Shown piece by piece: positions 28,871-37,578 of a stretch of DNA of 64,000 bases. Numbering within the stretch: the first letter of the stretch is position 1; each line of letters opens with the position of its first letter. The DNA is from Ruegeria sp. THAF57 (GTDB lineage: Bacteria > Pseudomonadota > Alphaproteobacteria > Rhodobacterales > Rhodobacteraceae): positions 83,130 to 147,129 of the forward strand of contig NZ_CAIWNQ010000010.1 of the NCBI RefSeq assembly GCF_903914075.1, read 5' to 3'. A program made the position numbers and the translations under genes. The notes beneath the pieces were generated by a model. It made no database searches and was not told the DNA's origin. It saw only the letters and a list, made by a program, of their open reading frames with translations.

Positions 28871-30559
28871 TCAAACACTCGTTTTGTGGTCGCGTGCGGG
28901 CAGAGTTTCGATCAAGCGCGTTTCCAGAAGCTGTCCGCTGGAATAAAGAATTGGCGTCGATATGGCGGCGACGTGACTGTTGAATTCGCGCAAGGCCCGC
29001 AAGGTCTCCAGATGCACGTCACTGGTTTCAAAACTGTCAACCGCACCGTTCTGCAAACGTCGAAAATGACGTTTTCGGCTATCTCGTTCGGCGCGCTTGA
29101 TCTCGGTCTTTTCAGAATTCAACAAACGCGCACTTTCCAGATCTTCCGAGATGATCACATTGCTCGCCAGCTTTATGTTTGCCAGAATCTTTTCGTGCAT
29201 TGCCTGCAGTTCCGCCCAGCCTTCACGCGAAAACTGTTTCCCGGATTCCCGGAGTTCCAGCGCAAGGACCGCAAGCCGTTTTGCAACCACATCTCCGGCA
29301 GTTTCCAGACGAACCGCGTATTCCAGAACATCCCTAGCAATATCCGAGCTTTTGGAATTCATCTTGTCAGCAGGAAGAGCGGCCACGAAAGCGCGGATGT
29401 CTGTCAGGCATTGATTGACATCCAAATCGACATCCTGAACAGCCTTGATCTGTTCCTCAGTCCCGGAACGATAGAGTTCAAGCAAAGGGGTGAACATCAT
29501 TTGCACCAGGTCTGTCATCCTCAGCAGTTCCCGCTTCAAAGCGGAAACGGCCAGCATGGGATTCTCTGAGGCCGAAGCGTCAAGTGCGCTGATTGGTCGA
29601 CCCATCGGGTCCGCCTCGACCATGGGTCTGGGCTCGGGGAGCAGTCTTTCGAAAGGCGCCTGAAGCGCCCGGCAAAACGGCAGCGCCAAAACAAGCAATA
29701 CGGCATTAAAGGCCAGGTGCGCCCCAACCAACATCTGACCATGGTAATCTGAACCCAGCAAACCCGATCGTATCGCCAGGTTGGCGGCAAACAGGCATAG
29801 AACGGCCCAGACCCCGCGCAACAGCAGATTGGCAAAAGGAATGCGCCTGGCGCTGATCTCCATCCCTCGGGTCAACCAAACCGGGATGAGCGCGCTGCCG
29901 AGATTGGCCCCCAAGACCAGCGACAAACCAGCAGCAAATGGCAGCGCTCCGATCTGAACCAGTGTCACACACATCAGGATTGCCGCCACCGAACTGTGCA
30001 TGACAAATGCCAACGCACCACCGACCAAAAAGGCTGTCACGTAGTCGCGGACAAGGTAATCAGCGATTGCAGGCAGGAAGGCACTGTCGCGGATCGGGTC
30101 CATCGCCTCGCGGAGAAAGCGCAGAGAAATCAGTATGAACGCAACCCCCATAAGGATGCGCCCGATCTGGCGCGGTTTCTTGCGTTCTGTCTTGACAAAC
30201 AGCCACCCCCCGACGGCCAGCAAAAGCGGGACCAGCCAGTCCAGCCGAAAAGACAGAATCTGAATAACAAGCGCCGAGCCCAAATCCCCGCCCAGCACGA
30301 TGGCCAGACCAGCGGAAAACGAAAGGTACCCACCGGCGGCGAAACCGGAAGCCAGCAGCGCGACAGCCGCTGAGCTTTGCAAAACCACTGCAAGTACTAT
30401 GCCGGTAAAGCTTGCACCCAAAACACCATTGTTGCGTGTAAGAACTCTTTGGAACGAGGCGCCATAGCTTCGCTCGATCCCTGTGCGGACCATCCGAACC
30501 GCAAAAAGCAAAAGCATCGTCGCGCCCGCAAGTTGCATTATGAAAGTCAGTATTGCCAT
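28871..30559 (-). CDS. Na/phosphate cotransporter family protein with PhoU-like tail
   Basis: 562 residues. The N-terminal half has two Na/Pi repeats, with VLQSSAAVALLASGF in the first and VMHSSVAAILMCVTLV in the second, where the usual QSS reads HSS. The hydrophilic C-terminal 200 residues form a helical PhoU-like domain. NptA/YjbB relatives can take up or export phosphate. Placed between the phosphonate genes and a DeoR regulator, it might discharge the phosphate released from aminoethylphosphonate. Direction of transport cannot be read from sequence. Confidence 0.85.
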   Translation of the reverse strand: MAILTFIMQLAGATMLLLFAVRMVRTGIERSYGASFQRVLTRNNGVLGASFTGIVLAVVLQSSAAVALLASGFAAGGYLSFSAGLAIVLGGDLGSALVIQILSFRLDWLVPLLLAVGGWLFVKTERKKPRQIGRILMGVAFILISLRFLREAMDPIRDSAFLPAIADYLVRDYVTAFLVGGALAFVMHSSVAAILMCVTLVQIGALPFAAGLSLVLGANLGSALIPVWLTRGMEISARRIPFANLLLRGVWAVLCLFAANLAIRSGLLGSDYHGQMLVGAHLAFNAVLLVLALPFCRALQAPFERLLPEPRPMVEADPMGRPISALDASASENPMLAVSALKRELLRMTDLVQMMFTPLLELYRSGTEEQIKAVQDVDLDVNQCLTDIRAFVAALPADKMNSKSSDIARDVLEYAVRLETAGDVVAKRLAVLALELRESGKQFSREGWAELQAMHEKILANIKLASNVIISEDLESARLLNSEKTEIKRAERDSRKRHFRRLQNGAVDSFETSDVHLETLRALREFNSHVAAISTPILYSSGQLLETRLIETLPARDHKTSV

Positions 30560-30637
30560 TCTTCAGTCCACGCATTCATTTGGCTTGTACGTTGCAAAGC
30601 ATCCTCAGTTTAGGCCCGCGCCTTGCTGAGGGGGATG

Positions 30638-31420
30638 TCATTCCGGGTCTACGAAAGTTTTGATTTCCCAGCGCGCAAGACTTGCTGCCAGTTTCTTTCC
30701 AGGCGCAGCATCCGTCACCAATTGGTCCACGGATTGCGGCTCAAAACTCTGATGTGGTCCAGTTGTTTCGAATTTCTGGTGGACCATGGCGACTGTCGTC
30801 GAACTGCTCCGCTCGACAACAACCGAAGCCAGCTCGCTTTCGACCGCGCTTTGGTACTGAAACCCAAATTTGGAGTCCAATCCATCCGGGCTCAGGATGG
30901 CGTTGTCATAGGTATAGCGACGCGCCTGAGCTTCAGCAACAAAGCCGAAGGTCCCCATTTCGTCTTTTCTCATTTCACCGCCAAGCACGAACACACGATT
31001 CCCGTTATGCTCGAGAAGTTTGTGCGCGACATTCATCGAATTCGTGACAACCAGCAGGTTTCTTTTGCCTCTCAGGGCTTCGGCCACGAAGACCGTTGTG
31101 CTGCCGACGTCCAGAAACACAGTTGCGCCGTTCGGCACCAGGGCGGAAAGCGTCTTTGCAACCTTGAGTTTTTCATTGGTGAAAGCGCCTAAGCGCTGGA
31201 AGAAACCGATTTCACCCTGTTCTTCCAGTAAGCGTACCACCCCATGATTTCGTTCTACGATGCCCAACTTGGAAAGCGACTTAATGGTGCGTCGAATGGT
31301 TTCTTCCGAAACACTCAGCATTTCTGCCAACTCGATGTTGCGTGCGTGACCACCCAACTGGCGCAACGCGCCTGTTAGCTGCAATTCTCTTGGAGAGATT
31401 ACCTTTTTCTGAGCCGCCAT
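30638..31420 (-). CDS. DeoR/GlpR-family transcriptional regulator
   Basis: 260 residues. N-terminal DeoR HTH (NIELAEMLSVSEETIRRTIKSLSKLGIVERNHGVVRL) and a C-terminal DeoR sensor domain with NGATVFLDVGSTTVFVAEALRGKRNLLVVTNS. The family usually represses sugar-phosphate genes. It lies 78 bp upstream of the Na/Pi gene in the same direction, so that transporter may be its target; the effector is unknown. Confidence 0.88.
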   Translation of the reverse strand: MAAQKKVISPRELQLTGALRQLGGHARNIELAEMLSVSEETIRRTIKSLSKLGIVERNHGVVRLLEEQGEIGFFQRLGAFTNEKLKVAKTLSALVPNGATVFLDVGSTTVFVAEALRGKRNLLVVTNSMNVAHKLLEHNGNRVFVLGGEMRKDEMGTFGFVAEAQARRYTYDNAILSPDGLDSKFGFQYQSAVESELASVVVERSSSTTVAMVHQKFETTGPHQSFEPQSVDQLVTDAAPGKKLAASLARWEIKTFVDPE

Positions 31421-31751
31421 TTCCAGAATCCGCCATCAATCCACAAACACTTGCATCTGCCTCAGCATATGTACACAATTTTGAAGCTTTTTGCAAAAGA
31501 TTCCACAAAAACGAGGTACCCGCCATATTGCAGACGCTGATAGTGTTGCTTCAGTGCCCCCTGGCCCGTTCCGACAGTTTATCCAACTGGCGGGATAGTC
31601 GCCTCTCAAGTTTAGTCTCTACAGCTTTCAAAGAAGTTTGCGACAGAGCCCATCCTGATAGACCAAAGGCCGGTCATGTACTAACAATCAGACTGGTCCA
31701 TTCAGGTGAAGCTGATCACCGTGAAGAACACCGTATTTTGGAGTAGACGGA
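31421..31751. other. Intergenic region between DeoR and response-regulator genes
   Basis: 331 bp separating divergent genes. It should contain both promoters. An AT-rich patch lies at 31460-31515 just upstream of the DeoR gene. No gene, repeat or firm operator was recognised. Confidence 0.5.
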
Positions 31752-32474
31752 ATGAGCGATGTCGCAGATGAGCTCGGTGGCATGAACGAACGGATACTAA
31801 TCTGTGACGACGATGTGGAATTCGCCGAGAACATATGTGAATTCCTGCTCGGCAAAGGGTATCAAGTCGATCACGTGCCAAACGTACCCACGGCCCGGGA
31901 AAAAATAGAGGCCGAGACATACGACCTTTTCCTTCTGGATCTCATTATGCCCGGCACGACTGGTAAGGTGCTGTGTCGAGAAATTGCGGCGCGTCTTGAT
32001 GCCGGGATCATTATGATCAGCTCGGTTGACGACGATGCAGAACGTATTTCGCTGCTGGAACTGGGTGCCGACGACTATATCATCAAACCCTTCAACGACC
32101 TTGAGCTTTTGGCACGTATCCGAGCGGTCATGCGGCGTCGTCAAAGTGGTCAACAGGGTCAAAAACGCCTGAACCGATTTGGGCCGTGGGAGCTTGTCGA
32201 AAACGAACGGCATCTCAAGCACGATGATGGGCGCATGATCACCCTGACCTCAAGCGAAGCACGCGTCATGCGGTTCTTCGTCGAAAACCCCGACGTTCTT
32301 TGCACCCGAGAAGACCTTTTGGCCGTTGCGCGCACCAGACAGCACGGCGGTGCCGGTGATCGCAGTGTTGACGCCCTGATCAAACGGCTGCGATCCAAGA
32401 TCGAAGCCGATCCTGCCAACCCCGATCACATTCGCACGGTGTGGGGTCAGGGCTACATATTCCGACCCAGCTAG
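31752..32474 (+). CDS. OmpR-family response regulator
   Basis: 240 residues. The receiver domain (ERILICDDDVEFAENICEFLLGKGYQVDHV) has the acidic pocket DDD, the phospho-acceptor Asp in DLFLLDLIMPGTTGK and the Lys in DDYIIKPFND. A winged-helix output domain follows (SSEARVMRFFVENPDVLCTREDLLAVARTRQHGGAGDRSVDALIKRLRSKIE). A second ATG ten codons in (31782) would also give a complete domain; the first has GGAG upstream. The stop codon overlaps the stop of the convergent sensor kinase by 4 bp (CTAG). It probably controls the secretion genes to the right, by position. Confidence 0.9.
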   Translation: MSDVADELGGMNERILICDDDVEFAENICEFLLGKGYQVDHVPNVPTAREKIEAETYDLFLLDLIMPGTTGKVLCREIAARLDAGIIMISSVDDDAERISLLELGADDYIIKPFNDLELLARIRAVMRRRQSGQQGQKRLNRFGPWELVENERHLKHDDGRMITLTSSEARVMRFFVENPDVLCTREDLLAVARTRQHGGAGDRSVDALIKRLRSKIEADPANPDHIRTVWGQGYIFRPS

Positions 32475-33865
32475 GTGTGCTTGTCAATCGGTAGAAACAC
32501 GCTTGCCCTCAGACCCCCGCCTGTGCGGTTTTCCAAGGTAACAGTACCCCCCTGATCAACTAAAATGGTTCTGACAATCGCCAGACCCAGCCCACTGCCC
32601 GGCCCCTCAGCGCCAAGCCGCTGAAAGGGCTCAAAGGCGGTCTCAAGCTGTTCAGCCGGAATGCCGGGCCCTTCGTCGTCGACATGAATCGCAGCCGTGT
32701 CGCCGGATGTGGTCAAGGTGACTTTTGTGGCACCCCCATACTTGACCGAATTCTCCAGAAGGTTCCGCAGAACCCTCGTGATTGCATTGTGGCGCCCGCT
32801 CACGATGGCAGGATGTTCGATTTGGCACGTTACATCACGGCCCGCATCAACCTGTTCATCGACCAATGCCTCGATCAGCGAGCGCAGGTCGATCCTTGCG
32901 ATCTCGCCGTCATAATGTGTCGCGTGGTTTAGGCTTGTGACGGACATGACAATCTCACGAACCGAGTCCAGACGTTTGAGAAGCCTATCCTTGGTCTCTT
33001 CCGGGCTGACATTTTGCAGCACGTCATTCATGCGTTCGATCGGCCCTTTCAAGTCGTGACCCAGACTGCGCAACAGCGTCGTCTTGTATTCAAGGGCTAA
33101 GACAATCCGCGCCTCCATGCGGTTAAACGCGATAATGGTGTTGCGGATGTCGATAGCACCAGTCTCGATCAGCGGGCCGACCTCTTCCCCCCGGCCAATC
33201 AACTCGGCGTTGACGGCCATTGCGCTGAGCGGCCGCATGACTTTCTGAATGAGAAGCGCAAGAATACAGAGCAGCGTCAACGCGACCAGACTGTCGATAG
33301 ACCCAACAACGACCAAGGGTACGATGCTTTTGTTTTTCATAAGCAAGTAGCAGTTCAGCCATTCATCGTCATCCTTGAGCCGAACCGAGAAAACGCTGAC
33401 CAGAAACGCGTCAACGCTTTGTGGATCCAGAGGCTCTCCTGAGTGGCTCTTGAACAGTTGCAGCAACGCGCTTTGGTCGTGTCTGGCATCAACGACCGTG
33501 TCCGCGACAGACAGTTCCGCGACGGCTATCCCTCGGTGCTCCAACCGCGCCTTCAGCCAGTCAGCCAGTTTTGGGCGATGACGGCCACCCATCAGTTCGG
33601 ATGCTGCATCCTGCGTGCCTACTCTGACGCTCCATTCTGCAGGAAAGAACCCATGCGCTGCTTCGGCGCGGCTGTCTGGCGGCAAGTGGGCCAGGGTCGA
33701 AACGACCTGAGCAAGGAAAGCATCACCCCGATGTCGGATCTCTTCAGCACGAGAATTTTGGATCTGAACCATGTCAGTGACAACCGAAAACACGCCAACA
33801 ATCGTCCAACTGACGAGCACGATACTCATAATCTGTGTTCGAAGTGTCAGATCATTCCAGCGCAT
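32471..33865 (-). CDS. Membrane sensor histidine kinase
   Basis: 464 residues from the ATG at 33865. Two membrane segments (about residues 14-35 and 185-215) enclose a periplasmic domain of about 150 residues without a recognisable family. A HAMP-like linker, the H-box (LLRSLGHDLKGPIERMNDV), N-box (NLLENSVKYGG) and G-boxes (VDDEGPGIP; GSGLGLAIVRTILVDQGG) follow. The frame is open 50 codons further upstream into the secretion promoter region, but that part begins with GTG and lacks family character. Convergent with its likely partner regulator. Confidence 0.87.
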   Translation of the reverse strand: MRWNDLTLRTQIMSIVLVSWTIVGVFSVVTDMVQIQNSRAEEIRHRGDAFLAQVVSTLAHLPPDSRAEAAHGFFPAEWSVRVGTQDAASELMGGRHRPKLADWLKARLEHRGIAVAELSVADTVVDARHDQSALLQLFKSHSGEPLDPQSVDAFLVSVFSVRLKDDDEWLNCYLLMKNKSIVPLVVVGSIDSLVALTLLCILALLIQKVMRPLSAMAVNAELIGRGEEVGPLIETGAIDIRNTIIAFNRMEARIVLALEYKTTLLRSLGHDLKGPIERMNDVLQNVSPEETKDRLLKRLDSVREIVMSVTSLNHATHYDGEIARIDLRSLIEALVDEQVDAGRDVTCQIEHPAIVSGRHNAITRVLRNLLENSVKYGGATKVTLTTSGDTAAIHVDDEGPGIPAEQLETAFEPFQRLGAEGPGSGLGLAIVRTILVDQGGTVTLENRTGGGLRASVFLPIDKHT

Positions 33866-34049
33866 CGCGCATAGGCCCCTTGTCCATCCCCTTAGACTGG
33901 ACGCTAGTCCAAATTTAACCGCTTTCCCAAGCGGAAATTGCATCTTCGTTTCAGCAGCGGATGAAAAGGATTTTGACCCTGTCCCGAAACTGGGCAGAAC
34001 GTGCGGCAAAGCCACCTCGCCCCGAAAAGGGCAGAAAAGCCAATTGAAT

Positions 34050-34063
34050 CAAAGTGTGACAAA
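34050..34063 (-). promoter_or_regulatory. Site resembling the leader motif of the secreted-protein genes
   Basis: On the minus strand this reads TTTGTCACACTTTG, 13 of 14 identical to TTTGTCATACTTTG found in front of the repeat-protein and RTX genes (37435-37455 and 38412-38432). It lies 63 bp before the secretion ATPase start and in opposite orientation to the other two. It may be the binding site of a shared regulator, for example the adjacent response regulator. Confidence 0.4.
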
Positions 34064-34125
34064 GCCTTGGGCCATTCGCTTTCGGCTCCCACGTATTTCA
34101 CACAGACATCAATTGGAGGCCCGTT

Positions 34126-35907
34126 ATGAGTTCGCATTCTACCGTTCATCCTCAGCTCACTGCAGCCAAGCACGCGCTGAGACGCAATCTGATTGCCACC
34201 GGGATTTTCAGCGGTGCGGTGAACCTGCTGATGCTGACAGGTCCGATTTTCATGCTGCAAATCTATGACCGTGTGATGGCCAGCCAGAGCGTGAATACGC
34301 TGGTTGCCCTCAGCACACTTGTTGCAGGTCTGTATCTTTTCATGGCCCTGATTGACGGTGCCCGGACTCGCGTACTAGTCGCCATGGGTCATCGTTTTGA
34401 ACAAAGTCTGGCCCGGACTGCGTTTGACTGTACCCTCGCGGAACCGTCCCGTATGCGTACCGGAGGAAACCCTGCCGCGGCCATCCAGGATGTCGAGAAA
34501 ATTCGTGGATTCCTGTCGGGTCAGGGCGCAGGTGCGCTTTTTGATCTGCCCTGGATACCGGTTTACCTAGGCCTGGTTTTTGCCATGCATATGTGGCTGG
34601 GCTTGGTTGGTGTCGTAGGTGCGCTGGCTCTGGTTGCCATCGCGATTGTCACCGACATCAAAGTGCGCACTGCAGCTTGCGTTCAGTCTGAACATGCTGG
34701 CAAACGCGCGCGTCTGGCCGAAGCCAGCCGCCGTAACGCTGAGATGATCCGCGCCATGGGCATGCAGTCCAACCTGGGCCGGACCTGGCAGGACGTGAAC
34801 GACCTGCATCTTGGCGCAAGCGCCAAGGCCGCAACAACGGTTGGCGTTTCTGGCAGCTTTACCAAGGTTTTCCGTCTTGCATTGCAGTCTGGCGTTCTGG
34901 CCGTCGCCGCTTACCTGGCCATTCTCGGGCAGATCTCGGCGGGCTCGATCGTGGCAGCTTCGGTTATTATGTCCCGTGGTCTGCAACCCATCGAAACCCT
35001 TGTGGGAAGCTGGCGCAGCCTTGTGGCAGCGCGGCAGGCCTGGGCACAACTGAAGGACACACTGTCAGGAAACGAAACAGCGCATGGAATCTCGCTGCCC
35101 AAGGCTTGCAAGTCTCTGACCGTTGACGGGCTGATCGCCGCCCCCCCGAGCGCGACGACCGCAGTTCTAAAAGGCGTTGGGTTCGATATGAAGGCGGGTG
35201 AAGCTCTGGCAGTGATCGGTTCGACCGGAAGCGGTAAGTCGACCTTGGCGCGTACACTGGTTGGCGCGTGGTCGGCGGCCAAAGGCAACATCAACCTTGA
35301 TGGTGTGCCAATTGATCAGTATCTGCCCGAAGAGCTCGGCCCTCAGATTGGCTTCTTGCCTCAGGATGTCGAGCTTTTTGACGGCACGATTGCCCAGAAC
35401 ATCGCCCGCTTCGACCCCGAAGCAAAAGATGAACAGGTGATTGCAGCGGCCAAGGCTGCTGGTGTCCATGAACTGATTGCCAGCCTCAAAGACGGCTATG
35501 CCACTTCAGTTGGTGAGCGCGGAGCGGCTCTGTCCGGTGGTCAGCGTCAACGCATTGCCCTTGCCCGCGCGCTCTATGGCAATCCCTTTCTGGTGGTTCT
35601 GGACGAACCGAACTCGAACCTAGATGCAGTTGGCGAGGCTGCGCTGAACCAGGCGATCCAGGCAGCCAAGGCGCGCGGCGCGGTTGTGATCGTCATTGCG
35701 CACCGGGCCAGCGTGCTGGGTTCGGTCGACAAGATCCTGATCATGGAAGACGGCCGCGCCGGAGACTTTGGCCCCCGCGCCGAAGTGATGGAGAGGTTGC
35801 ACCAGCGCAACCAAGCCGCCGCTGCCGCTCAGTCAAATCAGACGGCAGTCGAACAAACACCACAGGCCGCCCCCGCCGAGGCGAAACCTGCTGCTGTTGC
35901 GGGCTGA
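34126..35907 (+). CDS. Type I secretion system ABC permease/ATPase (PrtD/HlyB type)
   Basis: 593 residues. The N-terminal part has about six membrane segments (NLLMLTGPIFMLQIYDRVMASQSVNTLV is typical of PrtD). The ATPase has Walker A IGSTGSGKSTLARTLVG, signature LSGGQRQRIALARALYG, Walker B FLVVLDEPNSNLDAVGE and His in VIVIAHRASVLG. No peptidase domain is present, so substrates are expected to carry uncleaved C-terminal signals. The tail is rich in Ala and Gln. The ATG follows TTGGAGG. With the HlyD adaptor it forms the inner-membrane part of a type I exporter; a TolC-like channel is not in the window. Confidence 0.92.
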   Translation: MSSHSTVHPQLTAAKHALRRNLIATGIFSGAVNLLMLTGPIFMLQIYDRVMASQSVNTLVALSTLVAGLYLFMALIDGARTRVLVAMGHRFEQSLARTAFDCTLAEPSRMRTGGNPAAAIQDVEKIRGFLSGQGAGALFDLPWIPVYLGLVFAMHMWLGLVGVVGALALVAIAIVTDIKVRTAACVQSEHAGKRARLAEASRRNAEMIRAMGMQSNLGRTWQDVNDLHLGASAKAATTVGVSGSFTKVFRLALQSGVLAVAAYLAILGQISAGSIVAASVIMSRGLQPIETLVGSWRSLVAARQAWAQLKDTLSGNETAHGISLPKACKSLTVDGLIAAPPSATTAVLKGVGFDMKAGEALAVIGSTGSGKSTLARTLVGAWSAAKGNINLDGVPIDQYLPEELGPQIGFLPQDVELFDGTIAQNIARFDPEAKDEQVIAAAKAAGVHELIASLKDGYATSVGERGAALSGGQRQRIALARALYGNPFLVVLDEPNSNLDAVGEAALNQAIQAAKARGAVVIVIAHRASVLGSVDKILIMEDGRAGDFGPRAEVMERLHQRNQAAAAAQSNQTAVEQTPQAAPAEAKPAAVAG

Positions 35908-35945
35908 CATCAGCCTTTTCTGAAACTGAATGGATGGAGGAAATC

Positions 35946-37277
35946 ATGAATACCAACCAAAATACCAACACCTCGACCGAAGGCTTTAAGGACCGCTCTG
36001 TCCGATCCATCGGATTTGGTCTGGCCGCCATCGCTGTGCTGGCCATAGGCTTTGGCGGATGGGCGACGACAGCGCGCATGTCCGGCGCTGTAGTGACGGC
36101 TGGCAATGTCGTCGTCTCGTCGGACCTGCGCACCGTACAGCATCCCGATGGCGGCATCGTTGGCGACATCCACGTCAGAAATGGAGATCGCGTACAGGCC
36201 GGGGACGTCGTTCTGAGGCTTGATGACCAGTTACTGTCGGGCAGTCAGGCGCTGGTCGATGACAGGCTTGTCGCGATCGAAGCGCAGCTGGCCCGTCTGA
36301 CGGCCGAACGGGATGGGTTGGATGACTTGGTATTGTCCGATGAACTCGTCTCGCGTCAGGACGAGGTCAAAGTGCAACGTGCCTTGACAACCCAAAAGGC
36401 AGTGATGGACGCGCGTCGTCTGTCTCAGGACGGAGAGGTTGCCGCGTTGACCGAGCAAATAACGCAGATTGAACAGGAAATCACCGGCCTTGAAGCGCAG
36501 CGTGCTGCGGCAGACGAAGAGATCACGCTGATCGAAAGCGAACTTGTCGGTCAGAAACATCTCCTGGAGAAGGGTCTGACGCCTGAAACCCGGGTGATCG
36601 CGCTGAAACGTCAGCGCAGCGGTCTGGTCGGCAACAGCGGCGGCCTGATCTCACGGATCGCCGTCGCCCGTGGTCGGATTAGCGAGACCCGGATCAATAT
36701 TCTGCAACTGGAAAAAACCTTCCGCGAGCAGATCATGAACGAAATCTCGACGCTTGAGGTCGAGCTGGATGGCCTCAAGGAACGTCGCAGCGCCGCGGAA
36801 CTGCAATTGTCGCGTGTTGATCTTCGGGCTCCGGCCGACGGCATCGTGCACGAAATGATGGTGAATACGGTCGGTGGCGTTGTATCCCCGGGCGAGACGT
36901 TGATGCAGATTGTGCCCGAAGGGGACGGTCTGGTGGTGACCGCCAGCGTGATGCCGCAAGACATCAACAATGTTGCGGTGGGACAGTCTGCCAATGTCGT
37001 CATCGCAGCCTTCGACCATCATATAGCGCCCCGGCTGGATGGACGTGTCGAGTTTGTCTCGGCTGATCTCAAAACCGATCCAATGACCGGAATGCAGTAT
37101 TACGAGGCACGGGTCGCTCTGGAGGATGATGCGTTTGCTCTTTTGGAAGAACGTCAGCTCAATCTGCTGCCGGGTATGCCAGCCGAGGTCTATATCGCGA
37201 CCGGAGAACGGACTTTGATCGAGTATCTGATCGACCCCCTCAGCAAGCAGATCAGGACGACATTCCGCGAAGCCTAG
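35946..37277 (+). CDS. HlyD-family membrane fusion protein of type I secretion
   Basis: 443 residues. One N-terminal membrane segment (RSIGFGLAAIAVLAIGFGGWA), then a lipoyl-like half (RTVQHPDGGIVGDIHVRNGDRVQAGDVVLRLDDQLL), a long coiled coil (about residues 75-270) and a C-terminal beta-barrel part with RAPADGIVHEM and the family end LPGMPAEVYIATGERTLIEYLIDPL. The ATG at 35946 follows TGGAGG; four more codons upstream are open. It connects the ABC transporter to an outer-membrane channel. Confidence 0.93.
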   Translation: MNTNQNTNTSTEGFKDRSVRSIGFGLAAIAVLAIGFGGWATTARMSGAVVTAGNVVVSSDLRTVQHPDGGIVGDIHVRNGDRVQAGDVVLRLDDQLLSGSQALVDDRLVAIEAQLARLTAERDGLDDLVLSDELVSRQDEVKVQRALTTQKAVMDARRLSQDGEVAALTEQITQIEQEITGLEAQRAAADEEITLIESELVGQKHLLEKGLTPETRVIALKRQRSGLVGNSGGLISRIAVARGRISETRINILQLEKTFREQIMNEISTLEVELDGLKERRSAAELQLSRVDLRAPADGIVHEMMVNTVGGVVSPGETLMQIVPEGDGLVVTASVMPQDINNVAVGQSANVVIAAFDHHIAPRLDGRVEFVSADLKTDPMTGMQYYEARVALEDDAFALLEERQLNLLPGMPAEVYIATGERTLIEYLIDPLSKQIRTTFREA

Positions 37278-37434
37278 AAGGTTTCATGGGGCGGCAGGCA
37301 CCGCAAGCTCTAAGCACCAAAAACAGGTACGGCCAGCATCAGAAATGGTGCTGGTTTCTTGCTATCCGTCGTTCAGCAAATTCGGAGCGGGCTTGGCGCA
37401 GTTCTATAGGGTAAAGCGCAAGCTTAAATCGAAT
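37278..37434. other. Intergenic DNA before the conserved leader
   Basis: The first half of the 301-bp gap between hlyD-like and repeat-protein genes. No clear terminator for the secretion operon was seen; the second half is the conserved leader described next. Confidence 0.4.
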
Positions 37435-37508
37435 TTTTTGTCATACTTTGTAACATTTTAGACCTCTTTCACGCGTTGTAACAGCAGGTCTGAATAACCA
37501 CCTTTTTT
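37435..37508 (+). promoter_or_regulatory. Conserved leader, copy 1 (repeat-protein gene)
   Basis: This block contains TTTGTCATACTTTGTAACA, identical for 21 bp (37435-37455) to copy 2 at 38412-38432. The similarity then continues as TTCAC.CGTTG...CA.G.TCTGAA.AACCAC. It ends 124 bp before the ATG of the repeat-protein gene, against 122 bp for copy 2. The shared spacing suggests a common promoter, operator or 5' leader for co-regulated secreted proteins. Confidence 0.65.
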
Positions 37509-37578
37509 TCATACCCGAGGAGGAAGTTTTCAATACATTTTTGGGTGTCAAACAACGTGTGAAACAAGGAGAAATACT

